Assembly (NCBI GenBank): GCA_044353505.1
Contig: JBILBU010000004.1
Span: 1 to 64,000 of the forward strand
Reading direction: 5' to 3'
DNA from: Pollutibacter sp044353505
Lineage (GTDB): Bacteria; Bacteroidota; Bacteroidia; Chitinophagales; Chitinophagaceae
DNA length: 64,000 nucleotides
The first letter of the stretch is position 1, and every line of letters begins with the position of its first letter. Shown here in pieces: positions 42,601 to 51,658 of the stretch. The translations under genes and the position numbers were made by a program. The notes beneath the pieces were generated by a model, which was not told the origin of the DNA, searched no databases, and saw nothing but the letters and a program-made list of their open reading frames with translations.

Positions 42601-42620
42601 AAAAATTTAATACCTGAATT

Positions 42621-44111
42621 ATGAGCAGAAACATAGGAAAATATTTTCACCAAGAAATGAATAATCATGCCGGGCAAGAACACACAAACCACAGGACAAA
42701 AATTGTAGCCACCGTAGGTCCTGCATGCGATACTTATGACAAGCTATTGGAATTGGTTCAGGCTGGTGTAAATGTATTTAGACTGAATTTTTCTCACGGA
42801 GCACATGAAGATAAAAAATCTATCATCGAGTATATTCGTAAGATCAATGCAACTGAGCCCTACAACATTGCCATACTCGGAGATCTTCAGGGTCCAAAAT
42901 TGAGGGTAGGTGAAATTGAAAACAATTCATTGCCTGTGGATGAAGGTGATATTCTCACGCTAACAAATGAAAAAGTAATCGGTACAAAGGAAAAAATATA
43001 TGTCTCCTACCCTAATCTCGCAGGCGACGTAGTGGTTGGAAATACCATCATGATAGATGATGGAAAAATTGAAGTAGTCGTAGATCAGGTAATGCCCAAT
43101 GGTGATGTAAAAGTAAAGGTGAAGTTGGGCGGAATCATCTCCTCAAAAAAAGGACTCAATCTTCCCGATACAAAAATTTCACTTCCAGCACTCACAGAAA
43201 AAGACTTGATTGATCTTGAGTTCATCATCAAGGAACAACTCGACTGGGTTGCTCTTTCGTTTGTTCGTCGCGTTGAAGACATCGTTGGAATCAAAAAAAT
43301 TCTTAGCGACAACAATAGCAAAACCAAGGTAATTGCAAAGATTGAAATGCCTGAGGCTTTAGAAAATCTTCGCGAAATTATTCTTGAATCTGATGCCATC
43401 ATGGTAGCCAGAGGAGACCTTGGCGTTGAAGTACCCATTGAAAAAGTGCCTTTAATCCAACGTCAGATTATCAGAAAATGTCTGCATAGAGCAAAGCCAG
43501 TTATCGTTGCTACACAGATGATGGAAAGCATGATCGATAGGGTTAAGCCCAACAGAAGTGAAAGCACAGATGTTGCCAATGCTGTACTTGAAGGCGCTGA
43601 TGCAGTAATGCTAAGCGGTGAAACTGCTACTGGCAAACATCCTGCCCTAGTAGTTGAAACAATGAGAAAGATAATCATCGAAGCGGAGAAAGCTGAATAC
43701 AGATACAACAGGGAAGAAGACATTAAACCACTTCCACAGTCTCCAACATTTATCAGCGATGCAGTTTGTCTTACTGCATGTAAACTTGCAGAAAATACAA
43801 ATGCAGATGCACTGATTGGGATGACCCAATCAGGATATACTGCTTTTAAATTGAGCAGCTATCGTCCACAATCTCATCTCTATATATTCACTAAAGAAAG
43901 ATCACTGGTAAATCAGCTCAGTCTAAGCTGGGGCGTGAGGGCATTTTTCTATAGCGAAGAGAGGGGACTTGACGCCATCATTGCAGATCAGATGGAGATC
44001 CTTAAAGAAAGAGGGTTCATCAGGAAAGATGAGATTTGTGTAAATACAGGAAGTACTCCAGTTGAATTGCATCTCCCTACAAATACAATCAAAGTATCCT
44101 GCGTACAATAA
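42621..44111 (+). CDS. pyk: Pyruvate kinase
   Basis: 496 residues from the ATG at 42621; an ATG at 42657 is an equally good start. It makes pyruvate and ATP from PEP and ADP. Visible are RTKIVATVGPAC, the substrate-binding FRLNFSHG, the signature IEMPEALENLREII with the catalytic Lys just before, and ARGDLGVEVPIEKVP. The C-terminal allosteric domain is present. Confidence 0.96.
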   Translation: MSRNIGKYFHQEMNNHAGQEHTNHRTKIVATVGPACDTYDKLLELVQAGVNVFRLNFSHGAHEDKKSIIEYIRKINATEPYNIAILGDLQGPKLRVGEIENNSLPVDEGDILTLTNEKVIGTKEKIYVSYPNLAGDVVVGNTIMIDDGKIEVVVDQVMPNGDVKVKVKLGGIISSKKGLNLPDTKISLPALTEKDLIDLEFIIKEQLDWVALSFVRRVEDIVGIKKILSDNNSKTKVIAKIEMPEALENLREIILESDAIMVARGDLGVEVPIEKVPLIQRQIIRKCLHRAKPVIVATQMMESMIDRVKPNRSESTDVANAVLEGADAVMLSGETATGKHPALVVETMRKIIIEAEKAEYRYNREEDIKPLPQSPTFISDAVCLTACKLAENTNADALIGMTQSGYTAFKLSSYRPQSHLYIFTKERSLVNQLSLSWGVRAFFYSEERGLDAIIADQMEILKERGFIRKDEICVNTGSTPVELHLPTNTIKVSCVQ

Positions 44112-44145
44112 TAACTCCTTCACTTTTCAGGGGTAAATTGCTGTA

Positions 44146-44616
44146 ATGATTAACGGAAACGGACTAACCATTTATACCGATGGCGCTGCACGTGGTAACC
44201 CCGGCAGAGGTGGGTACGGTGCTATTTTGATCTGGAAGGGCCAGAGCAAAGAGATTTCACAAGGGTATATCCACACCACCAACAATAGGATGGAATTGAT
44301 GTCGGTTATTGCTGCACTGGAGTCCCTCTCCAGGGCTGGAGTAAATATAGAGGTATATTCAGACAGCAAATACGTTGTGCGAGCTGTATCAGAAAGATGG
44401 CTTGATAAATGGATAGCAACTGACTTCAAGGGAGGGAAGAAAAACAAGGACCTCTGGACCAAATACCATCAGCTAGCAAAACACCATACGATTAAGTTTA
44501 TTTGGGTCAAGGGACATGCTTCAAACCCTTACAATCAACGTTGCGATGAACTTGCAACAGCTGCAGCTGATGGCAAGAACCTTATTGAGGATGTTGGCTA
44601 TCAGCCAACTCCCTAA
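44146..44616 (+). CDS. rnhA: Ribonuclease HI
   Basis: 156 residues, like E. coli RNase HI. It cuts the RNA strand of RNA-DNA hybrids. The four acidic metal ligands are present: Asp12 (YTDGAARGNPG), Glu50 (RMELM), Asp73 (SDSKYV) and Asp134 (QRCDELA), and the KGHASNPYNQR loop carries the catalytic His. The last 35 bases overlap the convergent mqnA gene. Confidence 0.96.
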   Translation: MINGNGLTIYTDGAARGNPGRGGYGAILIWKGQSKEISQGYIHTTNNRMELMSVIAALESLSRAGVNIEVYSDSKYVVRAVSERWLDKWIATDFKGGKKNKDLWTKYHQLAKHHTIKFIWVKGHASNPYNQRCDELATAAADGKNLIEDVGYQPTP

Positions 44617-45349
44617 TCCCTTTTAGATATACGTCGATTGAGGCTAGTTTAGTAGCTGTGAGCGGGTATGATATATTTTTTTTAAAGTAGGTTGAGAGGT
44701 CGTAATTAGGGAAAGCCAATCCTTCAACAACTTGATCTATGTCGTTAACGCCTACCCCATTGGCTTCACTGAATCGTTTCACGAATTCGTTATCCAACTG
44801 CTTTACAGACACCCATACTGCAAAAACGAAAGGGAGACCAGTGAACGCCTTCCAGGCAGCGCCTAGGTCGTAATGATAGTTCGATTTATTGATATACGCT
44901 AAAGCCCTATCACCAATAATGAGACCAGCAGTTGTCCCAGATATAAGATCAAAATAATTGTCATTTTCGGCTGACACAAACTTCACGTCCCGCTTCCAAT
45001 ATCTCGCAAGTAACAATTTGCAGAGCATTACAGAGGTTAGGGATTGATAGTCCAAAATGATGGTTTCAATTTCAGCCATAGGCACTTGGCTAAAAACAGC
45101 AACGGATGCAACTTCCCCGATTGTTGAGATACAGTAGTCAGAAACGATGTGGTACTCAGAAAATTCAGGTAATGCAGCAACAGGCACTAGCCCAATATCA
45201 ATTTCGCCGTTTTTGAGGAGCGGGACCAACCCAGATGGAAATTCCAGCAGAAGCTCAATTTCATCTTTTATTGGAGCCCTGACCAGTCCGGCCAGCATCG
45301 GCTTTGTGTTTAAATAACTAACTGCCCCTATCCTTATTTTCCTTTCCAA
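44582..45349 (-). CDS. mqnA: Chorismate dehydratase (futalosine pathway)
   Basis: 255 residues of the MqnA/MqnD family, a periplasmic-binding-protein-like fold used as an enzyme. The opening IRIGAVSYLNTKPM is the MqnA form. It makes 3-enolpyruvylbenzoate from chorismate, the first committed step of the futalosine route to menaquinone. MqnD is the alternative within the family. No other menaquinone gene is in the window. It overlaps rnhA by 35 bp at the 3' ends and is divergent from purB. Confidence 0.87.
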   Translation of the reverse strand: MERKIRIGAVSYLNTKPMLAGLVRAPIKDEIELLLEFPSGLVPLLKNGEIDIGLVPVAALPEFSEYHIVSDYCISTIGEVASVAVFSQVPMAEIETIILDYQSLTSVMLCKLLLARYWKRDVKFVSAENDNYFDLISGTTAGLIIGDRALAYINKSNYHYDLGAAWKAFTGLPFVFAVWVSVKQLDNEFVKRFSEANGVGVNDIDQVVEGLAFPNYDLSTYFKKNISYPLTATKLASIDVYLKGIRELADSQHPQ

Positions 45350-45360
45350 TGATATTGCCG

Positions 45361-45368
45361 TAATTTTG
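45361..45368 (+). promoter_or_regulatory. Putative -7 element for purB
   Basis: TAATTTTG is an exact TAnnTTTG match 29 bp before the purB ATG, in the 48-bp gap shared with mqnA. A -33 TTG at perfect spacing is lacking. Confidence 0.4.
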
Positions 45369-45397
45369 ACGCAAGTTACACCAATTAAGGATTACAT

Positions 45398-46738
45398 ATG
45401 GAGCTCAATACACTTACGGCCATCTCCCCTATCGATGGTCGCTACCGTTCACAAGTAGAAACTTTCTCAGCATATTTTTCGGAGTTTGCACTAATGCAAT
45501 ACAGGCTCAGGGTTGAGACCGAATATTTTATTGCACTTTCACAGCAAAAAATATTCACCCTAAGTACTGCCCAAGCAAATAAACTTCGTAAGGTGTATAT
45601 CAATTTCAATTTTGAAACCGCAAATGAAATTAAGCAACTTGAAAAAGTAACTAACCATGATGTAAAGGCCCTTGAGTATTACATGAAAAAAGAGCTCGAA
45701 TCTCTTGAGCTAGGTAGCTTGAAAGAGTTTGTTCACTTCGGCCTAACCTCACAGGATATCAATAATACTGCTGTTCCCATGATGTGGAAAGAAGCCCTTG
45801 AAAATGAGTATTTACCAGCCATCAACAACTTAAATATCAGGTTGCGCGAATTTGCCAATTCATGGAAAAAAATACCCATGTTGGCAAAGACACATGGACA
45901 ACCCGCATCTCCAACAAACCTCGGAAAAGAAATGATGGTTTTTGTAGAGCGCATTGATGACCAACTTTCCTTGTTAACCCAGGTTCCTTACTCCTGCAAA
46001 TTCGGTGGCGCGACTGGAAATCTAAATGCCCATGTTGTAGCCTACCCCAAAATCAATTGGGTGAAATTTGCAAACAAGTTCTGCAGCGATAAACTCGGAC
46101 TTCAGCGGCAGCAGTACACCACACAAATTGAGCACTACGATCATCTTGCGGCTCAATTCGATGGCATAAAAAGAATCAACACCATTTTGTTGGATCTCAG
46201 CAAAGATTTTTGGGCATACATCTCCATGGAATATTTCCGTCAAAAAACAAAGAAGGGTGAAATTGGATCATCTGCCATGCCGCATAAGGTAAACCCAATA
46301 GACTTTGAAAATGCAGAAGGAAACCTGGGTATAGCAAATGCTTTATTTGAACATCTTTCAGCAAAACTGCCAATTTCAAGATTGCAACGCGACCTCACCG
46401 ATTCAACCGTAATAAGAAATATTGGAATTCCTGTTGCACACACCATGATTTCATTGAATTCAATCAATAAGGGATTAGACAAACTGTTACTGAATGAAGA
46501 TGCTATCAAGGCTGACTTGGATAAGAATTGGGCGGTTGTTGCAGAAGCCATTCAAACCATACTTAGAAGAGAGCAGTACCCGCAGCCCTATGAGGCTTTA
46601 AAGCAACTCACCCGTGGAAAAACAACGATTGACAAAAAAACAATTCATTCATTCATCAACAAACTGAATGTAAAAGCTTCCGTAAAGAAAGAGTTAATGA
46701 AGATTACGCCATTTAATTATACTGGAGTTGGGCTATAA
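45398..46738 (+). CDS. purB: Adenylosuccinate lyase
   Basis: 446 residues, matching the E. coli-type PurB. It acts twice in purine synthesis, releasing fumarate from SAICAR and from adenylosuccinate. The superfamily signature GSSAMPHKVNPIDFENAEG holds the flexible catalytic Ser loop. HFGLTSQDINNTA and KTHGQPASPTNLGKE supply the other catalytic segments. Confidence 0.96.
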   Translation: MELNTLTAISPIDGRYRSQVETFSAYFSEFALMQYRLRVETEYFIALSQQKIFTLSTAQANKLRKVYINFNFETANEIKQLEKVTNHDVKALEYYMKKELESLELGSLKEFVHFGLTSQDINNTAVPMMWKEALENEYLPAINNLNIRLREFANSWKKIPMLAKTHGQPASPTNLGKEMMVFVERIDDQLSLLTQVPYSCKFGGATGNLNAHVVAYPKINWVKFANKFCSDKLGLQRQQYTTQIEHYDHLAAQFDGIKRINTILLDLSKDFWAYISMEYFRQKTKKGEIGSSAMPHKVNPIDFENAEGNLGIANALFEHLSAKLPISRLQRDLTDSTVIRNIGIPVAHTMISLNSINKGLDKLLLNEDAIKADLDKNWAVVAEAIQTILRREQYPQPYEALKQLTRGKTTIDKKTIHSFINKLNVKASVKKELMKITPFNYTGVGL

Positions 46739-46767
46739 CACTATTCTCTTTTAGGCTTGCGTAGAGT

Positions 46768-48354
46768 TTACTTGTGGATTTCTGAGCTGAAATGAAACTC
46801 AATATCAGGGTTATTGGCAATTTCAGTATTCAAGAACCATTCACTCTGTGCGAGATACACCACATGTCCATCTTTATCAATAACCGTATTTGCAGTTTTG
46901 AACCTGGTGAACTCATCAAGCTTTTCAGGATTGGCTGCGGTTAACCAACATGCTTTGTAGAATGGCAAAGAGTTGAACTGAACAGAAGCGCTGTACTCAT
47001 GCAGCAATCGATACTGGATTACTTCAAACTGCAGATCACCTACACAGCCAATAATTTTTCTGTTGCCATTGTGTTGGGTAAACAATTGAGCAACACCTTC
47101 ATCAGTAAGTTGGTTGAGGCCTTTTTCCAACTGCTTTGTTTTCATCGGATCCTTGTTCACAACTTCCTTGAATATCTCTGGCGAGAAACTTGGCACGCCA
47201 GTAAAGTAAAAGTTTTCTCCTTCTGTAAGGGTATCACCAATTTTAAAATTACCGGTATCAAAAAGACCCACAACATCACCGGAATAAGCTTCCTCAATCA
47301 CATCCTTATCACGGGCCAGAAAACTATAGGGATTGCTAAACCGCACATCCTTCTTAAGCCTTACATGATGATAATATTTATTCCGCTCAAATTTACCTGA
47401 ACAGACACGCAAAAAAGCTATTCTATCGCGATGCTTGGGATCCAAGTTGGCATGAATCTTAAAAATAAATCCACTGAACTTATCTTCCATGGCATCAACG
47501 TTTCGGGTAGTTGCCTCGCGACTTTGTGGAACTGGAGAAATTTTAATGAAGGTATCCAGCAACTCTTTAACTCCGAAATTATTGATTGCACTTCCAAAGA
47601 AAACAGGGGCAGTCTCCCCGTTGAGATATGCCTCGTTATTAAAATCTCCATATACCCCTTCAAAAAGCTCAGCATCCTCACGAAGTTGTGCAGCATCTTT
47701 ATCTCCCACCAGCTTATCTAATGCAAGATCAGAGAGGTTATCAATCTTTACACTGTCTTCATCGGTAGCTTTTTGATTTGGGTGAAACAACAACAAGCTC
47801 TTGTTATATAAATTGTATACCCCTTTAAAATCCTTACCCATGTTAATCGGCCAGCTCAATGGGTGAAGGTGAATATTTAACTCCTTTTCGATTTCATCCA
47901 TCAGATCAAATGGGTATTTACCATCACGATCCATTTTATTTATGAATACAATTACGGGTGTATCTCTCATGCGACAAACTTCCATGAGTTTTCTTGTTTG
48001 CTCTTCAACACCTTTTACGACATCGACAACAAGGACAACGCTATCTACTGCAGTAAGTGTTCGATAGGTATCCTCAGCGAAATCTTTGTGACCAGGCGTA
48101 TCAAGAAGATTGATCAAAACGCCATTGTACTCGAAACTCATTACTGAGGTAGCTACACTTATTCCTCGCTGACGCTCAATCTCCATGAAGTCACTGGTAG
48201 CATGCTTCTTTATTTTGTTGCTTTTTACAGCACCTGCAGTTTGAATGGCTCCGCCAAAAAGCAGAAATTTTTCTGTGAGCGTTGTTTTACCAGCATCGGG
48301 ATGCGAGATGATTGCAAAAGTCCTGCGTTTTCGTATTTCATTATCGAATTTCAT
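46768..48354 (-). CDS. prfC: Peptide chain release factor 3
   Basis: 528 residues from the ATG at 48352-48354; a TTG at 48363 is in frame but sits in the likely promoter. It is a translational GTPase that recycles RF1/RF2 from ribosomes. The P-loop HPDAGKTTLTEK, the RQRGISVATS switch I, DTPGH and NKMD are intact. The RF3-specific C-terminal domains follow. Confidence 0.95.
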   Translation of the reverse strand: MKFDNEIRKRRTFAIISHPDAGKTTLTEKFLLFGGAIQTAGAVKSNKIKKHATSDFMEIERQRGISVATSVMSFEYNGVLINLLDTPGHKDFAEDTYRTLTAVDSVVLVVDVVKGVEEQTRKLMEVCRMRDTPVIVFINKMDRDGKYPFDLMDEIEKELNIHLHPLSWPINMGKDFKGVYNLYNKSLLLFHPNQKATDEDSVKIDNLSDLALDKLVGDKDAAQLREDAELFEGVYGDFNNEAYLNGETAPVFFGSAINNFGVKELLDTFIKISPVPQSREATTRNVDAMEDKFSGFIFKIHANLDPKHRDRIAFLRVCSGKFERNKYYHHVRLKKDVRFSNPYSFLARDKDVIEEAYSGDVVGLFDTGNFKIGDTLTEGENFYFTGVPSFSPEIFKEVVNKDPMKTKQLEKGLNQLTDEGVAQLFTQHNGNRKIIGCVGDLQFEVIQYRLLHEYSASVQFNSLPFYKACWLTAANPEKLDEFTRFKTANTVIDKDGHVVYLAQSEWFLNTEIANNPDIEFHFSSEIHK

Positions 48355-48360
48355 GGGATG

Positions 48361-48368
48361 CAAAGATA
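48361..48368 (-). promoter_or_regulatory. Putative -7 element for prfC
   Basis: On the minus strand this reads TATCTTTG, an exact consensus match. The predicted start (about 48355) falls within a base or two of the ATG at 48354, so prfC may be leaderless. Confidence 0.4.
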
Positions 48369-48505
48369 AGGATTGTGCAGGTATGCTTTAGCCTGAGAAA
48401 TCCATATTCCCCGGCATTTCTAGTCCATAGCCAAATTAAACAGCACTGGTTTAAAGGGGGGCAGCCTGGAATAATATAATTGTAGAAAAAGAATGTCCAA
48501 TTGAC

Positions 48506-48513
48506 TAATTTTG
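48506..48513 (+). promoter_or_regulatory. Putative -7 element for the MacB-type permease gene
   Basis: TAATTTTG matches TAnnTTTG 29 bp before the ATG. A TTG lies at 48480-48482 with a 23-bp spacer, slightly long. Confidence 0.4.
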
Positions 48514-48541
48514 TGCATACCACCAACATCGGGATGCACTC

Positions 48542-49792
48542 ATGAGAAAAACCTTTGAAATACTAGCTACTACACTCCGCCTGGCGCTACAGGAGCTGGC
48601 CAAAAATAAACTCAGGACCTTCCTCTCCCTTTTTGGTGTAACCATTGGAATCTTTTGTATTATAGGTGTTCTTTCTACAGTAAGCAGCTTGGAACGAAAT
48701 ATCCAAGATGGGGTGAAGTCTCTCGGATCAAATACAATCTATATTGATAAGTGGGACTATGGAGGTGGGGCCGACTATCCTTGGTGGAAATATGTAAACA
48801 GGCCAAGTCCACAACTCATAGAAACAAAACTGATCAGAGAAAAAATAAGTGCTCCCATCAATATTGTTTTCAACTTTTCAACTCAATCTTTTATTCAATT
48901 TGAAAATGATAAATTGGATGGCATTACCTATCATGGAATAACCGAGGAGTTTGATAAGATTCAACCCGTAGAAATTCTATATGGCCGATATCTCAATCAA
49001 TTGGAATTTGATTATGGTACCAACAGCATTGTAATTGGATATGACAATGCAGAAAAACTTTTTGGGAGTCCAGAGAAAGCCATTGGCAAAGAAGTTTCCC
49101 TAAGGAATAAAAAGGCAATCATCGTTGGGGTAATAAAAAAACAAGGCACAAGTTTTATTGAGGGATGGCGGTTCGACCAAAGCATTATCCTTTCATATAG
49201 GTTCATGAAGCAGATGCTGTTCAATGAGCGATTCAACAACCCAAAGATACTTGTAAAGGGTCCAGAGAACATGAGCACTGATGCCTTGAAAGATGAATTG
49301 AAGGGTGCTATGCGTTCTATCCATAGGCTCGGGCCAACAGAAGAAGACGACTTTGCGCTCAATGCAATCAGTGATTTCAGTAAGGCCGTGAGCTCCTTGT
49401 TTGCCAATGTGAATTTAGGAGGATGGATGATTGGATTGTTAAGTCTGATTGTTGGTGCTTTCGGAATAGCAAACATCATGTTTGTAACGGTTAGGGAAAG
49501 AACACCCATCATCGGATTGAAAAAAGCAATAGGAGCAAAAAAAAGAACTATACTGATGGAGTTTCTTTTGGAAAGCGCATTGATATGCATCATTGGAGGA
49601 TTCATTGGTATCGTATTGGTCATAATTATGGCACAACTGCTCACTACCATCTTTAATTTTCCAGTTTATGTTCCTACTAATATTTTAGCACTTGCAGTCG
49701 GCATCTGTGTTACCATTGGAATTTTGGCAGGGATTATTCCTGCGATGATAGCTGCTAAGATGGATCCCGTTGTGGCCATCAGATCAAAATAG
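48542..49792 (+). CDS. MacB/FtsX-type ABC transporter permease
   Basis: 416 residues: an N-terminal helix (about 20-45, in LSLFGVTIGIFCIIGVL), a MacB periplasmic core domain, then three C-terminal helices (about 290-310, 335-360 and 380-405) forming the FtsX domain. No ATPase domain is fused and none is adjacent, so its ATP-binding partner is elsewhere. Such permeases drive efflux of peptides, lipids or antibiotics, or work by mechanotransmission. The substrate is unknown. Confidence 0.87.
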   Translation: MRKTFEILATTLRLALQELAKNKLRTFLSLFGVTIGIFCIIGVLSTVSSLERNIQDGVKSLGSNTIYIDKWDYGGGADYPWWKYVNRPSPQLIETKLIREKISAPINIVFNFSTQSFIQFENDKLDGITYHGITEEFDKIQPVEILYGRYLNQLEFDYGTNSIVIGYDNAEKLFGSPEKAIGKEVSLRNKKAIIVGVIKKQGTSFIEGWRFDQSIILSYRFMKQMLFNERFNNPKILVKGPENMSTDALKDELKGAMRSIHRLGPTEEDDFALNAISDFSKAVSSLFANVNLGGWMIGLLSLIVGAFGIANIMFVTVRERTPIIGLKKAIGAKKRTILMEFLLESALICIIGGFIGIVLVIIMAQLLTTIFNFPVYVPTNILALAVGICVTIGILAGIIPAMIAAKMDPVVAIRSK

Positions 49793-49833
49793 GAATCATA
49801 CAAAAGAATGGATAGTCTTCATACATTAGCAGA

Positions 49834-50850
49834 ATGAAAAGTGGCGAACCTGTCTACATTCTGGGAATAGAGTCTTCATGCGACGAGACCTCTGCCTCCG
49901 TATGCAAGGATGGCAAGATTCTATCAAACATCATTGCCACGCAGGAAATACATACACAATATGGAGGCGTTGTTCCCGAGCTAGCAAGCAGGGCACACAT
50001 GCAACATATTGTACCTGTAGTGCAACAGGCTATAGACAAAGCCGGCATACCATTATCGATGTTGAGTGCAATTGCATTCACACAGTCCCCTGGGCTCATT
50101 GGTGCTTTGTTGGTTGGAACAGGATTCTCAAAGTCATTAGCACTCTCTCTAAACATTCCACTGATTGGCGTACACCACATGCAGGCACATGTGCTATCCA
50201 ACCTTATCGAGCAGCCAACACAAGAATTTCCTTTTTTATGCCTTACCGTAAGCGGAGGTCATACCCAGATTGTATTGTGTAAAAAGCCGACCGAAATGGA
50301 AATCCTTGGTGAAACCCTAGACGATGCAGCTGGCGAGGCATTTGACAAGACAGCGAAATTATTGGGATTGCCCTATCCGGGCGGCCCCCTGATTGATCAA
50401 TATGCACAACTTGGTGATGCCAAAAGATTTGCTTTTGCTGAGCCAAAGATTGAGCAATTAAATTTTAGTTTTAGTGGAGTTAAAACATCCATTTTATATT
50501 TTCTTCAAAAAGAGCTCAAGAAGGATCCTAAATTTATTCAACATAATCTCAATGACATTTGCGCTTCTGTGCAACAGTGCATTGTCAACATTCTACTGCA
50601 GAAATTAAAAAAAGCAAGTCTCGAAACCGGAATCAAATCAATTTGCCTTGCTGGGGGTGTGTCTGCAAATAAGGGATTGCGAAACGGATTTAAAGAAATG
50701 GCCATAACCTATGGGTGGAATATTCACATGCCCAGCCTTGAGTATTGCACTGACAATGCTGCCATGATCGCCATCACCGGATATTACAAACACTTGGCAG
50801 GCATAGAAAACGAACTCTCCGTCACGGCCTCTGCAAGGGCCAGTTGGTAA
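49834..50850 (+). CDS. tsaD: tRNA threonylcarbamoyladenosine transferase TsaD
   Basis: 338 residues, normal for TsaD. With TsaB and TsaE it puts threonylcarbamoyl on A37 of ANN-decoding tRNAs. ESSCDETSAS at the N-terminus and the metal-binding HHMQAH near residue 111 are diagnostic, and the ASKHA nucleotide-binding segments (SGGHTQ and AGGVSANKGLR) follow. It is followed 10 bp later by a tRNA methyltransferase gene. Confidence 0.96.
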   Translation: MKSGEPVYILGIESSCDETSASVCKDGKILSNIIATQEIHTQYGGVVPELASRAHMQHIVPVVQQAIDKAGIPLSMLSAIAFTQSPGLIGALLVGTGFSKSLALSLNIPLIGVHHMQAHVLSNLIEQPTQEFPFLCLTVSGGHTQIVLCKKPTEMEILGETLDDAAGEAFDKTAKLLGLPYPGGPLIDQYAQLGDAKRFAFAEPKIEQLNFSFSGVKTSILYFLQKELKKDPKFIQHNLNDICASVQQCIVNILLQKLKKASLETGIKSICLAGGVSANKGLRNGFKEMAITYGWNIHMPSLEYCTDNAAMIAITGYYKHLAGIENELSVTASARASW

Positions 50851-50860
50851 TTTCATCATC

Positions 50861-51571
50861 ATGGGAAACCCTTATTTCAAGTTTAAACAATTCACGATCA
50901 CACAGGACCAATGTGCTATGAAAGTGAGCACAGACTCTTGTTTATTTGGAGCATGGGCGGCAAGTATAGTAAGCCACGAAAAGACTGTGTTGGACATTGG
51001 CGCCGGCACAGGGCTACTCTCACTTATGCTTGCGCAGCATATCGATGCAACGGTATATGCGGTTGAAATTGAAACTGCCTGCTATGAACAACTGTCTCAG
51101 AACATCAACAGCTCACCATGGGCAGAAAGAGTTCATGTCTATCAGAACGACATCAAAGAATTTGATGAAGGCATACAGTATGACCTCATCATATCCAATC
51201 CTCCATTTTACGAACACCAATTGAGGTCGCCGAATAACAATACAAACCTTGCAAGACATGGTGATCAACTTTCTTTGACCGACCTATTTACACAGGTGGA
51301 AAGACTACTAAGCGAGGAGGGTCGATTTGCATTGCTGATGCCTTACTATAGAAAAGAGGAAGCCATGAATGGGGCAACAGCATTTGGACTATTTACAAGC
51401 CAGGTCGTTGACGTTAGGCAAACCTCAAGACATGATTCCTTTAGAAGCATGATTTGTTTTTCAAAGACATCAGAAAATATAGATTATGAATCAATAACGA
51501 TAAGGGAAGAGAATGGATTGTATTCAAGTAGGTTTAGTGAGTTGCTCAGACCCTATTACCTGCACCCATAA
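50861..51571 (+). CDS. tRNA1(Val) adenine-37 N6-methyltransferase-like protein
   Basis: 236 residues. The N-terminus FKFKQFTITQDQCAMKVSTDSCL and the Rossmann motif DIGAGTGLLSLML, followed by the N6-adenine methyltransferase motif NPPFY near residue 115, match the TrmN6 (YfiC) family. It methylates A37 of tRNA1-Val in E. coli. It is 10 bp behind tsaD, another enzyme that modifies position 37, so the pair makes functional sense. Confidence 0.88.
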   Translation: MGNPYFKFKQFTITQDQCAMKVSTDSCLFGAWAASIVSHEKTVLDIGAGTGLLSLMLAQHIDATVYAVEIETACYEQLSQNINSSPWAERVHVYQNDIKEFDEGIQYDLIISNPPFYEHQLRSPNNNTNLARHGDQLSLTDLFTQVERLLSEEGRFALLMPYYRKEEAMNGATAFGLFTSQVVDVRQTSRHDSFRSMICFSKTSENIDYESITIREENGLYSSRFSELLRPYYLHP

Positions 51572-51658
51572 TTTGATTGACTGAGAAAAACCAGACCAAT
51601 CACTTGAGGGCATAGATAAATCTTAATACATTAAGCAATCAATGTCGCTGTGACATCA

